A stretch of 64,000 nt of DNA, taken from Paenibacillus hexagrammi. Its GTDB lineage: Bacteria; Bacillota; Bacilli; Paenibacillales; NBRC-103111. Made by a program: the position numbers and the translations under genes. Below, piece after piece: positions 1-10,948 of the stretch (the stretch's first letter is position 1; each line of letters opens with the position of its first letter). The stretch spans positions 2,542,001 to 2,606,000 of the forward strand of contig NZ_CP090978.1 of the NCBI RefSeq assembly GCF_021513275.1, in the 5' to 3' direction. The notes under the pieces are model-generated. The model did no database searches. It had not been told where the DNA came from and saw nothing but the letters and a program-made list of their open reading frames with translations.

Positions 1-1064
1 GGATGAAACTCATTACGGTTCACACCCTTGAGTGTAACGGGCGTGCCGTTAATAAGGAGCCGTCCGTCCTTGATCGCAATGCTGCGAAAACCGACGGAAA
101 CGCTTACAGATTCCATTGCATCTCCTGACTCATCCTCCAGCTCCAACACCAAGTGATATAAATACGGGGCTTCAGCCGACCATTTGCATGGGGCCGTAAC
201 CGGGATGTCGATGTTGAGCTCTTTTTCTTCATTCAATAAGGAAACTTCTGCGGTTCCTTCGTATACAGATTGCCTTGCTTCATCCAATAGAAGCATCTTC
301 AAGAGATGCTTGTCGACCGGCCGATCGAAGTAAGATTGAACTGCAATATGAAGACCCAAAACAGCATCTTCCAAGTTTTCACTGAAACGTGTCTGCACCG
401 TAACATTACGAATATGCACTTGTGGAACGGCCTTAAGATACACGTCTCTGAAAATGCCGCTTAACCGCCATTTGTCCTGATCCTCCAAGTAACTGCCGTC
501 GCACCACTCATATACCTGAACGGCTATCGTGTTTTCACCTGCCTGAAGCAGCGAAGAAATCCGGAATTCAGTATGCATATGGCTGCCCTGACCATAACCT
601 GCCAGTTGTCCGTTGACCCATAAATGAAAAGCCGAATCTACGCCTTCAAATACCAGAAACACTTGCCGGTCGTCCCATGTTTCTGGCATCCGGAACGTTC
701 TGCGGTAGCAACCGACAGGATTATCGGTAGGCACATGCGGCGGATCAATCGGAAACGGATAATAACTGCTGGAATAATGCGGGCGGCCGTATCCGAGCAT
801 TTGCCAGTTACCGGGAACGGCGATTTCGGCCCAACTAGCGGGCTTAAAAGAAGGATCGTGAAACCGATCCGGCACTTGCAACGGATTGGAAGCGTACCAG
901 AAGCTCCAATTGCCGTTAAGCGATTGAAAATAAGGTGAAAGCGCACGTTCGCCGATCACAGCCGTTTCCGCATCTGCGTAAGGAATCAGACCGACATTCG
1001 GGGGTTCCGCATTACGCTCCAGCACATCCAAGTTCTCCCAATCCGTTATTTTTTTCTCTCTCAT
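1..1064 (-). CDS. GH2 beta-galactosidase (LacZ-type), N-terminal part, cut by window edge
   Basis: About 354 codons are visible; the frame stays open to base 1, so the C-terminal part lies outside. The protein begins MREKKITDWENLDV and shows the LacZ-type sugar-binding jelly-roll: an N-terminal NGNWSFWYASNP stretch, VPGNWQMLGYGRPHY, then FLVFEGVDSAFHLWVNGQ and GYGQGSHMHTEF, followed by an immunoglobulin-like domain ending in LLINGTPVTLKGVNRNEFH, which leads into the TIM barrel. The catalytic glutamates are not in the window. ATG at 1064 is preceded by GGGAGG at good spacing. It is the last visible gene of the minus-strand operon starting at 9881. Family assignment is secure; substrate (beta-galactoside or another beta-linked sugar) is not determined. 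Confidence 0.9.
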   Translation of the reverse strand, partial: MREKKITDWENLDVLERNAEPPNVGLIPYADAETAVIGERALSPYFQSLNGNWSFWYASNPLQVPDRFHDPSFKPASWAEIAVPGNWQMLGYGRPHYSSSYYPFPIDPPHVPTDNPVGCYRRTFRMPETWDDRQVFLVFEGVDSAFHLWVNGQLAGYGQGSHMHTEFRISSLLQAGENTIAVQVYEWCDGSYLEDQDKWRLSGIFRDVYLKAVPQVHIRNVTVQTRFSENLEDAVLGLHIAVQSYFDRPVDKHLLKMLLLDEARQSVYEGTAEVSLLNEEKELNIDIPVTAPCKWSAEAPYLYHLVLELEDESGDAMESVSVSVGFRSIAIKDGRLLINGTPVTLKGVNRNEFH

Positions 1065-1095
1065 ACGGTCGCCCTCCCATCGAGCTCCATCAAGC

Positions 1096-3093
1096 TTATG
1101 TATCTTGGAATCGCAAAGCATTTTGCAGAACAAGCGCGATGACCCAAGCTGGGTTCCACTTATTGCTGTGCCCCCTATGATTCCAATGCGTTTGAAAAAA
1201 ACCTTCCGCTTGTTCCCCTATTACGTTAAATCCCCAGTCTCCAGGCTCCGTGCAAATCCCTTGTCCCATAGCATCGAACACCGTGCGTCCCCATCGTACA
1301 TACTGATGCTGTCCTGTCATTTTTCCGAACCGCCACAACTCATAGGCTGGAAAAAAAACATCCAGGTGATGATTCTGCACACTAACCCCGGGCCAGCCGA
1401 CGGCGTTAAATTCTTTAGTAAAGAACACCGATCCCCGGTCATAGGCCGGATTCCACATATAAACGAAGGTAAGAAGCCAATCCGCGGAAATTTCCGCCCA
1501 TTCCTTGTAGCGTTCTTTCCCATTCGAAACAAACAACTCATAAGCGGCAAGAAAAAAATACATGCCTGCTTCTTTATCTTCACATTTCGCATCGAGTGTA
1601 GATCGGGCAAACGGCCGATCGAACGTCTCAGCATGAAGCTCATAATACCTCTGCATCATCGTTTCAGCATGATCCCGGTACCTTCGCTCCAAAGTAACGG
1701 CGAACGTTTTTATTAGAGCGATCACACACGGCAGACCGGCTGCGGTGATCATTTCATCGGCAGGCTGGCCGTCCATCAGCCACGCGGAAGGATAAATGCC
1801 TGAAGGCAGCGTGCCTTCCATGTAAAATTCGGCCGATTCGCGCAGTGCCTCGATCCAGGCAATAGGCACTTCCCTTTCGTGCTTCCTGTGCAGGAGCACG
1901 ATATCGGCTAAATCGGACATCGTTTCACCGTACGCACGGCTGGACACGACGGGCTGCTTGTTCATGCGGAAATCGTCCCACGTTCCTTCCTCCAGCTGAA
2001 ACGTACTGTGTCTGATACCAGGTACATCGGTACGGCTTTCCCGTAAATAAAAATCGACGGCTCTTTTGCATCGGGAAATGCGTTCTTCCATTCCGTTTTC
2101 GAAACCTAATTTGCCATCACACCAGGCCAGCTTCAGGCATTGTCCCGTCCAACCGTACATGTAATGCAGCGGATGCTTGGACACATTGCCGAACGTGTTC
2201 GAATCGGTAAATTTCACATAGCCGGCCGCACCCCTTCCCGCCGGTTCTCCAGCGGTCGTCCAGCGCGTACGTCTTCAGCCGGATCATCTCTTCCAGCAAA
2301 AGCGGCTTCTTCCCTTCAGGAGCGAACAGTTCCACTGCTTTACCTACCAATTCGCGGTACGCATGACCGGAATGGGATAACGTCCCCCAATCCAAAGCGT
2401 AAGATTTGCTTAACGTGAATCCTTCTGCAAAATCCAAGTACCCGCCTTGGTACGTTTCCGTTCTATTTTTGGCAATGTAATACGTATCCTTCTCGCCGTT
2501 GAACATCAGTACCCCGCTCATCGCCGCCGCAATGAGGACGCCTTCCTCCTGTATGGCTCCGAGCGAACCGTAATGTACCGTGCCATCCGACGCTTCCAAG
2601 TAGTCAGGAATGGAATACAACGAGAAGTAACGCGCTCCGGTTTCCGCGTGCAGCTCTTGTGCATCTTGCCCTGAGATCTCCTTCGTTTCCACCCACTCCA
2701 CATTCACACAAGGTATGGGCAAACGATGCTCCTCACAAATGAATCCTTGGCCGGGACCTACTCAAGCCGGGGCACGATCCGATTCGGATCGGAAGAAGGA
2801 TTATTGTTATAAATCATGTGGGGAATTGTCACCTTTTCCATGTTTCGCCTCGGCAACGGGAAAAGAAGTCCAACAGCTGCATCTGTCAATACCCGGTCTG
2901 TCCGATTTTCCCAACTCACATTCATGCGCAGGAGATGATGCTCGTCAAAAGCCAGATTCAGCGAGATATGCAGCCCCTGCATCATGCAGCTGAGCTGAAT
3001 CGATCCGGATATTACGCTGATTCGCAGCTCTTGTAAGGGGTCCGTCTCGATTCGCCAAGGTCTGCCCAAAGAATAACAAAACATGTCATTCAA
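1096..3093 (-). CDS. Unrecognised protein, probably alpha/alpha-barrel carbohydrate enzyme; two frameshifts
   Basis: Three collinear frames join into one protein of about 665 residues. The first (3093 to about 2763) is beta-rich (WRIETDPLQELRISVISGS). The second covers residues to about 2240 (YFSLYSIPDYLEASDGTVHYG). The third is helical (HYMYGWTGQCLKLAWCDG, SVQNHHLDVFFPAYEL), like six-hairpin glycosidases. The first break is at overlapping stops near 2763 and is repaired by one extra G; the second, near 2240, lies in a G-rich run and needs one G fewer. The start is TTG at 3093 or ATG at 3084. I do not recognise the family. Its place between two GH2 genes suggests a role in the same glycan pathway. 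A true pseudogene is possible, but the three frames retain clean coding sequence. Confidence 0.55.
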
Positions 3094-3163
3094 ATCCGCC
3101 TTGAAAAAGGGGAGCTAACCCCCTCGCTTCGCAATAGGAGCTGCGTCCCTTGCGAGGTGACCG

Positions 3164-6100
3164 CTACTTCGGCTCGTCGTTGCTGATCACGGCTAACAAT
3201 GGCGTACACGCGTCGCTCCCTCCTTTCTCACTAAGCATGGATAGTAAAAGACGGTCCAACGTTGGATTGAAGCCTACTCTTCCCGAAAGCGGCATACATA
3301 CGAAGAATATTTGACCGCGCCCCAGCTTTTTCTTCCCTACCAAGGGCAGTTTTCGCTTACCGTCCTTCTCTCCCTGCGCGTGATAGGCGAACACAATGGG
3401 TTCGATACCCTCGCCATCCAAATGACAGTTGGAAATTCCGTCAATTCTATCGGTAGTCAAATTATAAAAGTACGAGAAATCATCGGACTTTACTTCTGAC
3501 AGACAAGGTTCGCCTGCTTGAATGGACAGCGTATACACATTCCGTAACTTGACCGTCCGGATCTGTGAATCCTCGAGCTCCCACACTCCGTTGTCTGCAT
3601 GTTTCAATATACATATTACCGTTCCGCCATTTCGCACTTTATGGAGAATGTCCGTCCGGTGTCGGGCGAATACTTCTGGAGATGAGACGACGCAAGGCGG
3701 TTCCGCCTTTGCCGCATCATGATTCACCTCTCCGGGCATATTCAAAAGCTTGCCGATCAATTCGGATTCCTTATCGAGATAGGATATCAACTGCGGCTTC
3801 CGGTTAAACGCTCTCGCAAACGCCTCGAAGGTGAAGCGTTCTGCATTCAACATGTTCCCGTTTTCATCCAGCAGACAAGCGTCCACATACAGCATCTGCC
3901 TGTCTAGCACCGCAGGAACTGAGAAGCGAATGGAACCCGCATACCCAGAAGAGGCTGCCGGAAATGTACCGGATATCTCATAATGGCCGTAATCACAAGC
4001 ATCATCCCGAAGTGTTGCGACAATCCGGCATTGTTTTACTTCCTCCGCCGTATCGTTCAAGAGCCATGCTTCGATTTCCATCGATTCGCCTTCGTACACC
4101 TTCCAACGGTCGCACCGCAGGTTGACTCGCATCGGTTCCAAGCATTCCTTGTACGTGAAGTAAGCCGGTTTGGGTATGCGGTCTACACCGACAAGTGCTT
4201 TCATCCATCCGGCAGGCCATGCGTCGATTAGCAAATGAATGGCTGTAGACACTACTCGATCCGCTCTTCTGCGCCAGGCATCCGTCATTAACTTCGTTGC
4301 CAAGCTTTGATGTTTCTGACTTGCCTCGATCCATTCCGGCATCGTTTGCTGCTCAGCGAACCAGTCTCCGTGGATATTGTACGTTTGCGCGCCATGGATC
4401 GCGCTTGGCAGCCAGCGCTCCTGTTCGGATGCGGGCAGCCACTCTTTTGGATAGCGGCTTAGCATCAGCTCGGCACGGTCCAATCCTTCCGTCCCGTATT
4501 CACCGCATCCTGCCTTCCATCCCTCTCTGACGGGCGGAAGAAACCCTTTATACATTCTTCCAAGAGCAATGACATTATTCGTATACCACATGTTATAGCA
4601 ATGAAAATCGGGCAGCCCTTCCCGAGTAGGGGGATTGTAGTCCCCTTCCGCGTTTTTGACTACGCGATCTGGATTTTCAATAAAAATGGCCTGCCGGGAT
4701 GCTACAAAGAAAGCTTCCAGCTCGTTTCGGTGCAAATGGCGGTGCCCTTTTCGCCTCTTCTCGGTCCGGGAAGGCTCGTTAATGAGCGACACCATGACTG
4801 ATGACGGGTGACTGCGGATGAGCCGCTCCATCTCCGCCGCCTGCCTGACCCCTTCGGCAAATTGATTTCGCCGGATAAATCCGAACGTTGGCAAATCGCA
4901 CTGATGCATCATGCCGAGCATATCGAAATAATCGTAAATCTCTTCTTGAACCGGACGCTGCGTGATCCGATAGAAATTCATATTGGCAACCTTAGCGATC
5001 AAAATATCATCGATTAATTGGTCGAAATCGTTATTCATCACGCATTGCTGCAAATGCCCCATTTCATTGGCGCCTCTAAGGATGACCGGACGATTATTCA
5101 GATACAACGTACCTTTCGGCTGATCTTGCTCATCCATATGAAACTTTCTCATACCGAAAGTTCGATCCCGGCTATCCACGCATTCTTCCCCATTCATCAT
5201 TTCGATCCGCGCGACATACAGCAAAGGCGAGTCCGGCTCCCAAAGCTCGCATGCAGGAAAATCTACTTTGTAGCGAAAATAATTGAGGCCCGGACCGGCG
5301 TAAGCCACAGTAAATGTTATAGGGCCGACACCTTGGCCGGAAAAATTTTTAGGAATAAGTTCCAGCTTTAATTGGAAGTTTTCAATGATCCGGTTCGTCG
5401 TGTTCATCGCATCGATCCATACTTCGACCAAGCTGTCGTCTATATTCGGCCGAACGAATACATCTTGAATAAACAGCTGCGAACGTTGTTCCAAATAAAC
5501 CTTGTTATAAATTCCGGCACCCGGCGGACAATGATTCCAGCCGCTGTTCGGGTCGTCCCAACCAGGACCGGTCGCTGCATAGATTTTATCTCCATCCAGC
5601 TTCGAGCCGCCAACCCCCATCATCGGATAGTCGGTCTGCACCTCCACAACCAACGTATTGCGTTCCTGCAAAAATTCCGTTACGTCGAATTCAAAAGGGG
5701 CAAAAAAACCTTCATGACTGCCGATGCATTTGCGATTAAGATAAACCGTCGTTTTATAGTCGACACCTTTAAATACCAGAAATATCCGTTTGCCATGTGG
5801 AATCGAGGGATAGGTAAATTCGCTTCGATAAAACCCCGTCCACTTGCCTTGTTCCCCGGTAGGACCGCGAAAATCGGGAACCGTCACCGTTTCCCAATCC
5901 CCCGCCCCTTCCAAAACTTGCGCAAAATCAGCGTCATCAGCCGTTTGATACCGAAATTGAAAATGGCTGAACGGTTGGCAGTGCCGATTCATGGATGGAG
6001 CCGATACCCTATTTTTCAAATAGGGGCGGTACTTTTCGCGAAGCTGCTTCAGCTCCTCTTGGAACAGCGCCAGCTGCGCATCGAACGAAAGCGCTGGCAC

Positions 6101-6241
6101 GCGTTGGGCCATTTCCGTTCCCGGTGCAAAATATTGTTTTTCGTATGTTACAGGCGGAATATCCCGCAGTTCATCTTTATTGCCGGGATGTTCGCGAAAC
6201 GCTATTTCCGCAAACTGATCCAAACGTTTTGTTGGCTCCAA
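3164..6241 (-). CDS. Glycoside hydrolase family 2 enzyme
   Basis: This 1025-residue intact protein has GH2 order: a jelly-roll sugar-binding domain (about residues 95-250, including FYRSEF and FKGVDYKTTVYLNRKCIGSHEGFF), an Ig-like domain (to about 365, ending TFGMRKFHM), a TIM barrel, and C-terminal beta domains. The acid/base is seen in VSLINEPS (Glu489) and the nucleophile in GCGEYGTEGL (Glu581). There is no signal peptide, so it probably acts on imported oligosaccharides. The start is TTG at 6241 with GGTGGAG upstream. GH2 covers beta-galactosidase, beta-glucuronidase, beta-mannosidase and arabinopyranosidase; the substrate cannot be read from the sequence. It shares an operon with the LacZ-type GH2 at the window edge. 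Confidence 0.85.
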   Translation of the reverse strand: MEPTKRLDQFAEIAFREHPGNKDELRDIPPVTYEKQYFAPGTEMAQRVPALSFDAQLALFQEELKQLREKYRPYLKNRVSAPSMNRHCQPFSHFQFRYQTADDADFAQVLEGAGDWETVTVPDFRGPTGEQGKWTGFYRSEFTYPSIPHGKRIFLVFKGVDYKTTVYLNRKCIGSHEGFFAPFEFDVTEFLQERNTLVVEVQTDYPMMGVGGSKLDGDKIYAATGPGWDDPNSGWNHCPPGAGIYNKVYLEQRSQLFIQDVFVRPNIDDSLVEVWIDAMNTTNRIIENFQLKLELIPKNFSGQGVGPITFTVAYAGPGLNYFRYKVDFPACELWEPDSPLLYVARIEMMNGEECVDSRDRTFGMRKFHMDEQDQPKGTLYLNNRPVILRGANEMGHLQQCVMNNDFDQLIDDILIAKVANMNFYRITQRPVQEEIYDYFDMLGMMHQCDLPTFGFIRRNQFAEGVRQAAEMERLIRSHPSSVMVSLINEPSRTEKRRKGHRHLHRNELEAFFVASRQAIFIENPDRVVKNAEGDYNPPTREGLPDFHCYNMWYTNNVIALGRMYKGFLPPVREGWKAGCGEYGTEGLDRAELMLSRYPKEWLPASEQERWLPSAIHGAQTYNIHGDWFAEQQTMPEWIEASQKHQSLATKLMTDAWRRRADRVVSTAIHLLIDAWPAGWMKALVGVDRIPKPAYFTYKECLEPMRVNLRCDRWKVYEGESMEIEAWLLNDTAEEVKQCRIVATLRDDACDYGHYEISGTFPAASSGYAGSIRFSVPAVLDRQMLYVDACLLDENGNMLNAERFTFEAFARAFNRKPQLISYLDKESELIGKLLNMPGEVNHDAAKAEPPCVVSSPEVFARHRTDILHKVRNGGTVICILKHADNGVWELEDSQIRTVKLRNVYTLSIQAGEPCLSEVKSDDFSYFYNLTTDRIDGISNCHLDGEGIEPIVFAYHAQGEKDGKRKLPLVGKKKLGRGQIFFVCMPLSGRVGFNPTLDRLLLSMLSEKGGSDACTPLLAVISNDEPK

Positions 6242-6264
6242 TCACATCTCCACCTTACTCCTCG

Positions 6265-7926
6265 TCATACCGTCACGATTTCAAAATCTAACGTAAATCC
6301 TTCGTTGTCCTTCGGATGAATCCTCACTTCCGATGTACCGAAACGCTGCGTCCAACAGCGCTCCTTTCCCAAAAACGGTTCTATAACCTCTTTCACGGTG
6401 TTATCGAGAAAATCATGGATAACCATCCACCGACCTAGACCCATTTTCCCGTTACTTCTAAGCTTACCCGGACATTCAGTTGGAAGAAGCCACTCAGCGA
6501 TCACTACAATAGCTCCTTCTTCCGCTTTTCGGATGACAGCCAATAATGTCTCACTGGAGAGTGATGAGCCGCCGACCATGATCAACTTCGGTTTTCCGAT
6601 CATTTCTGCGCTGACCTTTTCGTCAAAGACCAGAACGTTATGGACCGGATAAAATAACGGATGCACCCGCTTGCCTTCATCGGTTGCAAATCCTTGTTCG
6701 AGCGGAAAACGGTCAAGTGGCACTTGCCGCTTTAATTGATGTCTCGGAAAGTCGAAGCCCGGAATATGCATACAGCTGCCGTGGGCAGGTATAGCCCCCT
6801 GCTAAGCAAATGCCAGATGTGAAACACACTTTGACTGAACGATATGTCTTGTTCATGCAGTGTCCGGTTTCCGAATAACCGTTCATTTAGACCATAATTG
6901 CTGTCATCGGAATGAATAACAACAATATCCGGGTCCGCTTGAGAATGATGCCAAGATAGCGGATTTGCAGGAATAAATGATTGAACGAAGTGCTGCCAAA
7001 CTTCACCGAACTCTGTTGTCTGAAAACCAGTCGGCGTATGTGTAAGCAGGACATCGATATTTTCCACGAACAAATGCGATGGACCCATGAAATAGCCGAG
7101 CTTTAAGGCAGATTCGAACTCCTCAGGGGAGTGACCGGGAAATCCGGGAAACCTCGTAAACCAGGTCCCTGTATCCGGTCCCCACAAATCGGCACAAATC
7201 CAAAGCGCTCTTCCGTATTGTTTGGCCGCTCCTAGAGCCGTGGACAGTTGCAGCGATTGGAACGATTCCTTCATGATTTTGGGGCAAATGTCCATACCCG
7301 CACTGGCGAATGTATGGAACATCGTAGGAAACACGTGCTCCGATATCAAGGGAATGGACACACCGGGTGATGCCAAGCGATCCACCAGGCTTTTGACATG
7401 ATTCGTACGCGCCAAAACCGATTGTTCCACCTTGCTTCGCGACTGCTCGATGTTCAAGCCATCCGTATCACCCCAATGGGGAAACCATCCGTCTTTACGG
7501 TACTGGCCGGCATTGATTTGCAAATGTTCCGGCTCGTCGTACAGCAGGCCTATGCACCGACCTAGTCTCGCAGTTTCAATGATTTCGTCATCCGGCACAT
7601 CATACCGGTTCGTACCTTCAACCCAAGGGCCGTTGATGTTGCCGTATTCGTTGCCAAGGCAAATATCTATGCCCGCTGCGGCTATATCCGCTGCAACGTC
7701 CTTATGATCCGTTCCCGGAAGGACATGATGCACATAAAAGTCCGTTTCTAGCTCACGCAGAATCTGCACAAAGGCTTCAGGCTCCGGTTTCGGATCCTGC
7801 GACGGACAAACGCTCCCTCGTTCCGGTCCGCATCATCAGATCTGAAGCTTTACCCGCCCACGGATCCTGCCAAGCAACCACCGGGCCCTGAATGCCCAGT
7901 TTAGGTCTATGCGAGTTAAGCCCCAC
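6265..7926 (-). CDS. Putative TIM-barrel glycosidase, frameshifted
   Basis: Three collinear frames form a protein of about 550 residues. The N-terminus (GTG at 7926, overlapping the upstream stop by 11 bases) reads HRPKLGIQGPVVAWQDP. The middle piece (about 7800-6785) has CIGLLYDEPEHLQINAGQY and ALWICADLWGPDTGTW. The end (about 6785-6265) has PKLIMVGGSSLSSETLL, a Rossmann-like segment similar to the trimerisation domain of GH42-type enzymes. Frame changes fall near 7800 and near 6786, the latter in a CCC run where one added C restores the frame. I do not recognise the family with confidence; the acidic DEPEH motif in a barrel and the operon suggest a glycoside hydrolase. Confidence 0.5.
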
Positions 7927-8791
7927 CTGCGTTCTTCACTCCTCTGCTTGCCTCCGTGTTATCAAAAGCATGTCGGATAATGGCCAGACAACCAGCCACG
8001 TCTTCCGGCTTCGCATGCTCGAGTATTAAGGGAACGTCCGGCAACCGCTGAGCGAGCAGCTCTGCATACACATTCCAGTCCGCTTGCCCCGCCCCGACTC
8101 TCGGTGTAGTCAATCCACCTTCTCCATATAGCGTATCTTTGGCATGTGCAATCGGAGAGATTTCGCCGATACAATCAAAGATTTTTGTCATCGCCTCCGG
8201 CTGCCGCTTTAAATCTTCTTGCGTCAAGTAGTTAAAGGGATCCATAATGAACGCCAGTCCATCGGTTCCAAGCCGCTTCAGCATCCCTGCCGCTTGCTCC
8301 GCACTGGCCATAACGTTGTTCACAAATCCTTCAACCAACAAAATAGATCCATTCTTCGCAGCCCGGTTTCGCAAACGGTCCACAATTTGCAAAAGCTGTT
8401 CCCATGCTTGTGCAGTCCGGTTACCTTCATAATCGCGCCACGCATTCGTCGGATGAAGGCTGCCTGTCTCTGTCGCCATATACCTAGTACCATATGCCGA
8501 ACATAGGTCGATCATCTTTTCCAACTGCTCCAGCTTGGATTCCCCTTTTTGCAAATTCGGATTCATGAGATTCGTATATCCCGATAACCCGACTACCGAA
8601 ATGCCATTCCTTTCGAAAATGGAGCGGATTTTCTCAGCTCTGACTAATGAAAAGAGCTCATCATCCATGACCTGCATCGACTGCTTGGGGTCAAGCTGCA
8701 CATACACCATGCCGTGATTGCGGGCATCTTCAGCCATTGCCTCCGCGCTCCAGCCCATGTAGATATAACTCATAAATCCGAGTTTGTTCAT
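7916..8791 (-). CDS. Sugar phosphate isomerase/epimerase (xylose-isomerase-like TIM barrel)
   Basis: About 291 residues, intact. Metal-binding acidic residues typical of the AP-endonuclease-2/xylose-isomerase-like superfamily are seen in ATETGSLHP, LLVEGFVNN, FIMDPFNYL, AHAKDTLYG and LILEHAKPED. ATG at 8791 (MNKLGFMSYIYMG) was chosen over an upstream start because GGGAG lies 8-10 bases before it and because it overlaps the upstream stop as ATGA, suggesting translational coupling to the Gfo/Idh/MocA gene. Such pairs commonly act in inositol, keto-sugar or unusual sugar catabolism. Characterised D-apiose isomerases also belong to this broad fold, so a role in apiose use is possible but unproven. 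Confidence 0.75.
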   Translation of the reverse strand: MNKLGFMSYIYMGWSAEAMAEDARNHGMVYVQLDPKQSMQVMDDELFSLVRAEKIRSIFERNGISVVGLSGYTNLMNPNLQKGESKLEQLEKMIDLCSAYGTRYMATETGSLHPTNAWRDYEGNRTAQAWEQLLQIVDRLRNRAAKNGSILLVEGFVNNVMASAEQAAGMLKRLGTDGLAFIMDPFNYLTQEDLKRQPEAMTKIFDCIGEISPIAHAKDTLYGEGGLTTPRVGAGQADWNVYAELLAQRLPDVPLILEHAKPEDVAGCLAIIRHAFDNTEASRGVKNAGGA

Positions 8792-9881
8792 GATACAGCG
8801 CTCCCTTTTAGAACATCCGTTCTTTCCATGACACAACCTTGCTGGCTGGAAGCGACCATGGCCGTTGTCATCGCTACTGTTTGCAAGTTATCGTCTGGAG
8901 TGACTGGCGGCAGCTTCCCTTCTTCCAATGCGGTCATGAAAGCAATCATGGACCCTGCAAAAGCGTCCGGGAACCAGGTTCCTTTCAGCTTGATCTCATG
9001 TACGACATTTTTATGTTTGTTCAGTGCCATGTAAAGGGTGTCTTGGGTACACCAGATGCTTCCTTCCGTGCCGTCAACCCACCATGTGTTGCTGTGAGAA
9101 TGGCTTGCTTTGACAATATTGTTAAAATGAAGCGTTGCCATCAGCGGATTTCGGCCACCCTTTGGACCGAACTCCACGTTGGCGGAATAGATCAGCGGAT
9201 CGATTGCATTTGCCCCTTTAACTGCGCTGTTGTGCAATGTACCCGTGACCATTCTTCCGGATAAGGATTAAAATAACGGCACAAATCCACATAATGTACG
9301 CCATGGTCGACGATATTGAAGTTTGCCATATTCGTCCACCACCAGCCCGCCTGATCCTGGAACGATCGCATGTAATGATGAATGCTGTAAATCTCGCCGA
9401 TGAGATCCTGCTCCAGCACCGTCTTCAGTGCTTTATGTGCCGGAGCCCAGCGAGCCTGCTGGTTGACGCCGAGGATGATGCCGAGCCGTGCTGCCTCTTG
9501 ACTCAGCCTTTCGGCGTGAGCCAGGTCCAGAGCCAACGGTTTTTGACATAGTACCGGCCGTGGTGCCTTTCCGATTAACTTCAGGACTTCCAGTCGCGGT
9601 TCGGGATGAATGGCCAAATCGATAACCCCTACATCCTCCCTTGCGAGCAGTTCATTTATATCAGTCGTCCAGAAAGGAATGTCGAACTTCTCCGCCGTCG
9701 CTCGTGCCGCTTCTGCGTTAACATCACAGCAAGCCGCGATATGCAGACCATACTTGCGATAGGCAGGCAAATGCGCCGAATTCGCTATACTGCCACACCC
9801 GATGAGGCCGATTCCGTATTGTTTCACATCCGCTATACCCTTCTTATTGGGCAAATAATGTTCAGGTCTAATGAATTCCAT
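8788..9881 (-). CDS. Gfo/Idh/MocA family NAD(P)-dependent oxidoreductase, one frameshift
   Basis: First piece (9881 to about 9257) has the Rossmann motif GLIGCGSIANSAHLPAY, then DLAIHPEPRLE and CQKPLALDLAHAERL, which contains the family's EKP-like motif as QKP. Second piece (about 9257-8788) is the alpha/beta C-terminal dimerisation domain (ATLHFNNIVKAS, WWVDGTEGSIW). Restoring one base at GGAAGAATGG joins PYPE to MVTGTLH and gives about 365 residues, the family norm. ATG at 9881 follows AGAGGTGG. It is probably the first gene of the leftmost operon. Likely oxidises or reduces a sugar or cyclitol released by the downstream glycosidases; the exact substrate is unknown. Confidence 0.75.
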
Positions 9882-10089
9882 AGTCCCACCTCTTTATTTC
9901 TTACATTACACGAGGATGAAAAAACATTTATAGGGTGTTTGTGCTTTTTTGTAGGGATGATTCAACCACGTTGACGATTAACGAAAAAGCCTGTCAAAAG
10001 TCAGCATGAGTCCCAGCAGATAACCTGTAGCCGCAATATCTTGCTAAACCCATGCATGTTGCCTGCGACTAAAGAAATGGCTTATCACT

Positions 10090-10870
10090 GTTAGAAGTGG
10101 ATTCGAGCGGGCAACTCATTGGCTCGCCAATGAAATTTGATGTAGCGATTGGGAGCATGGTTGCTTGGCTTGTGATATGATGTTGCTTATCAGAGTAAGG
10201 TTGATTTTCAATGCCATTTGATGTTGTGAATGAGAACATGGTTGCTTTTCATTGCAAATTGATGTTGTTAATGGGAGTATGGTTGGTTGGTTGGTTGGTT
10301 GGTTGGTTTGCGATATGATGTTGCGTAATAGAGCATGCTTGTTTTATGAAATGATGTTGCGGAATAGAGCAAGGTTGTTATTCAATGCAATTCGATGTTA
10401 GCATAAGGGCATGGTTGCTTGAGCATGTAACTAGATGAAGCGTATGAGTGTATGGCTGTTTGTCGATGCAATTTGAAGTTTCTTAACAGAGCATGGTTGC
10501 TTTTCAATCCATTTTGATGTTGCGAGTAAGAGCATGGTTGGTTGACTTGTGATATGATGTTGTGTAATAGGGCATCATTGTTATTCATTGCCATTTGATG
10601 ATTGCATGAGAGCATGGTTGTTTGACCATGTAACTAGATGAAGCGTATGAGTGTATGGCTGTTTGCCGATGCAGTTTAATGTTTCTTAACAGAACATGGT
10701 TGCTCTTCAATCCAATTTGATGTTTCGAGTGAGAAGATGGTTGATTGACTTGTGATATGATGTTGCGGTATAGGGCATGGTTGTTTTTCATTGCCATTTG
10801 ATGCTGCTAAAGCACGGTTGCTTTTCAATGCCATTTGATGCTGCGATAAGTAGCTGGGTAGTTTGTTAAA
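10090..10870. repeat. Degenerate tandem repeat, unit about 42 bp, with a 203-bp higher-order copy
   Basis: A loosely conserved unit built around GCATGGTTGCTTTTCAATGC followed by CATTTGATGTTGCG recurs through this noncoding stretch. Two higher-order copies can be matched exactly by the landmark GTAACTAGATGAAGCG at 10427 and 10630, an offset of 203 bp. Small minus-strand open frames here are by-products of the repeat and are not called as genes. The rest of the 9882-10961 gap shows no gene. Confidence 0.7.
10281..10308. repeat. Tetranucleotide microsatellite (GGTT)7
   Basis: Seven consecutive GGTT units lie inside the larger degenerate repeat. They are not in a gene. Such runs are prone to slippage. 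Confidence 0.9.
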
Positions 10871-10899
10871 AAATACTTTAGACGGTTGTGAAGCACACG

Positions 10900-10948
10900 C
10901 CGCTCCACAGTTTCAGGGTGATCCTGACTGGGGGCGGTTTTATTTTTT
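10900..10948 (+). terminator. Intrinsic terminator or attenuator directly before a ribosome site
   Basis: CCGCTCC (10900) pairs with GGGGCGG (10931), with an inner CAGG/CCTG stem, followed by TTTTATTTTTT ending at 10948. Only two bases later comes the AGGGGG ribosome site of the gene starting at 10962. It may end transcription from the repeat region or act as a leader attenuator. Confidence 0.75.

Noticed and set aside
5372..6319. 315-codon plus-strand open frame
   Set aside because: It lies antisense to the well-supported GH2 gene and has no motif or ribosome site.
10382..10797. Two minus-strand frames of 70-77 codons with similar sequences
   Set aside because: They come from the duplicated 203-bp noncoding repeat; no start signal and no recognisable protein features.
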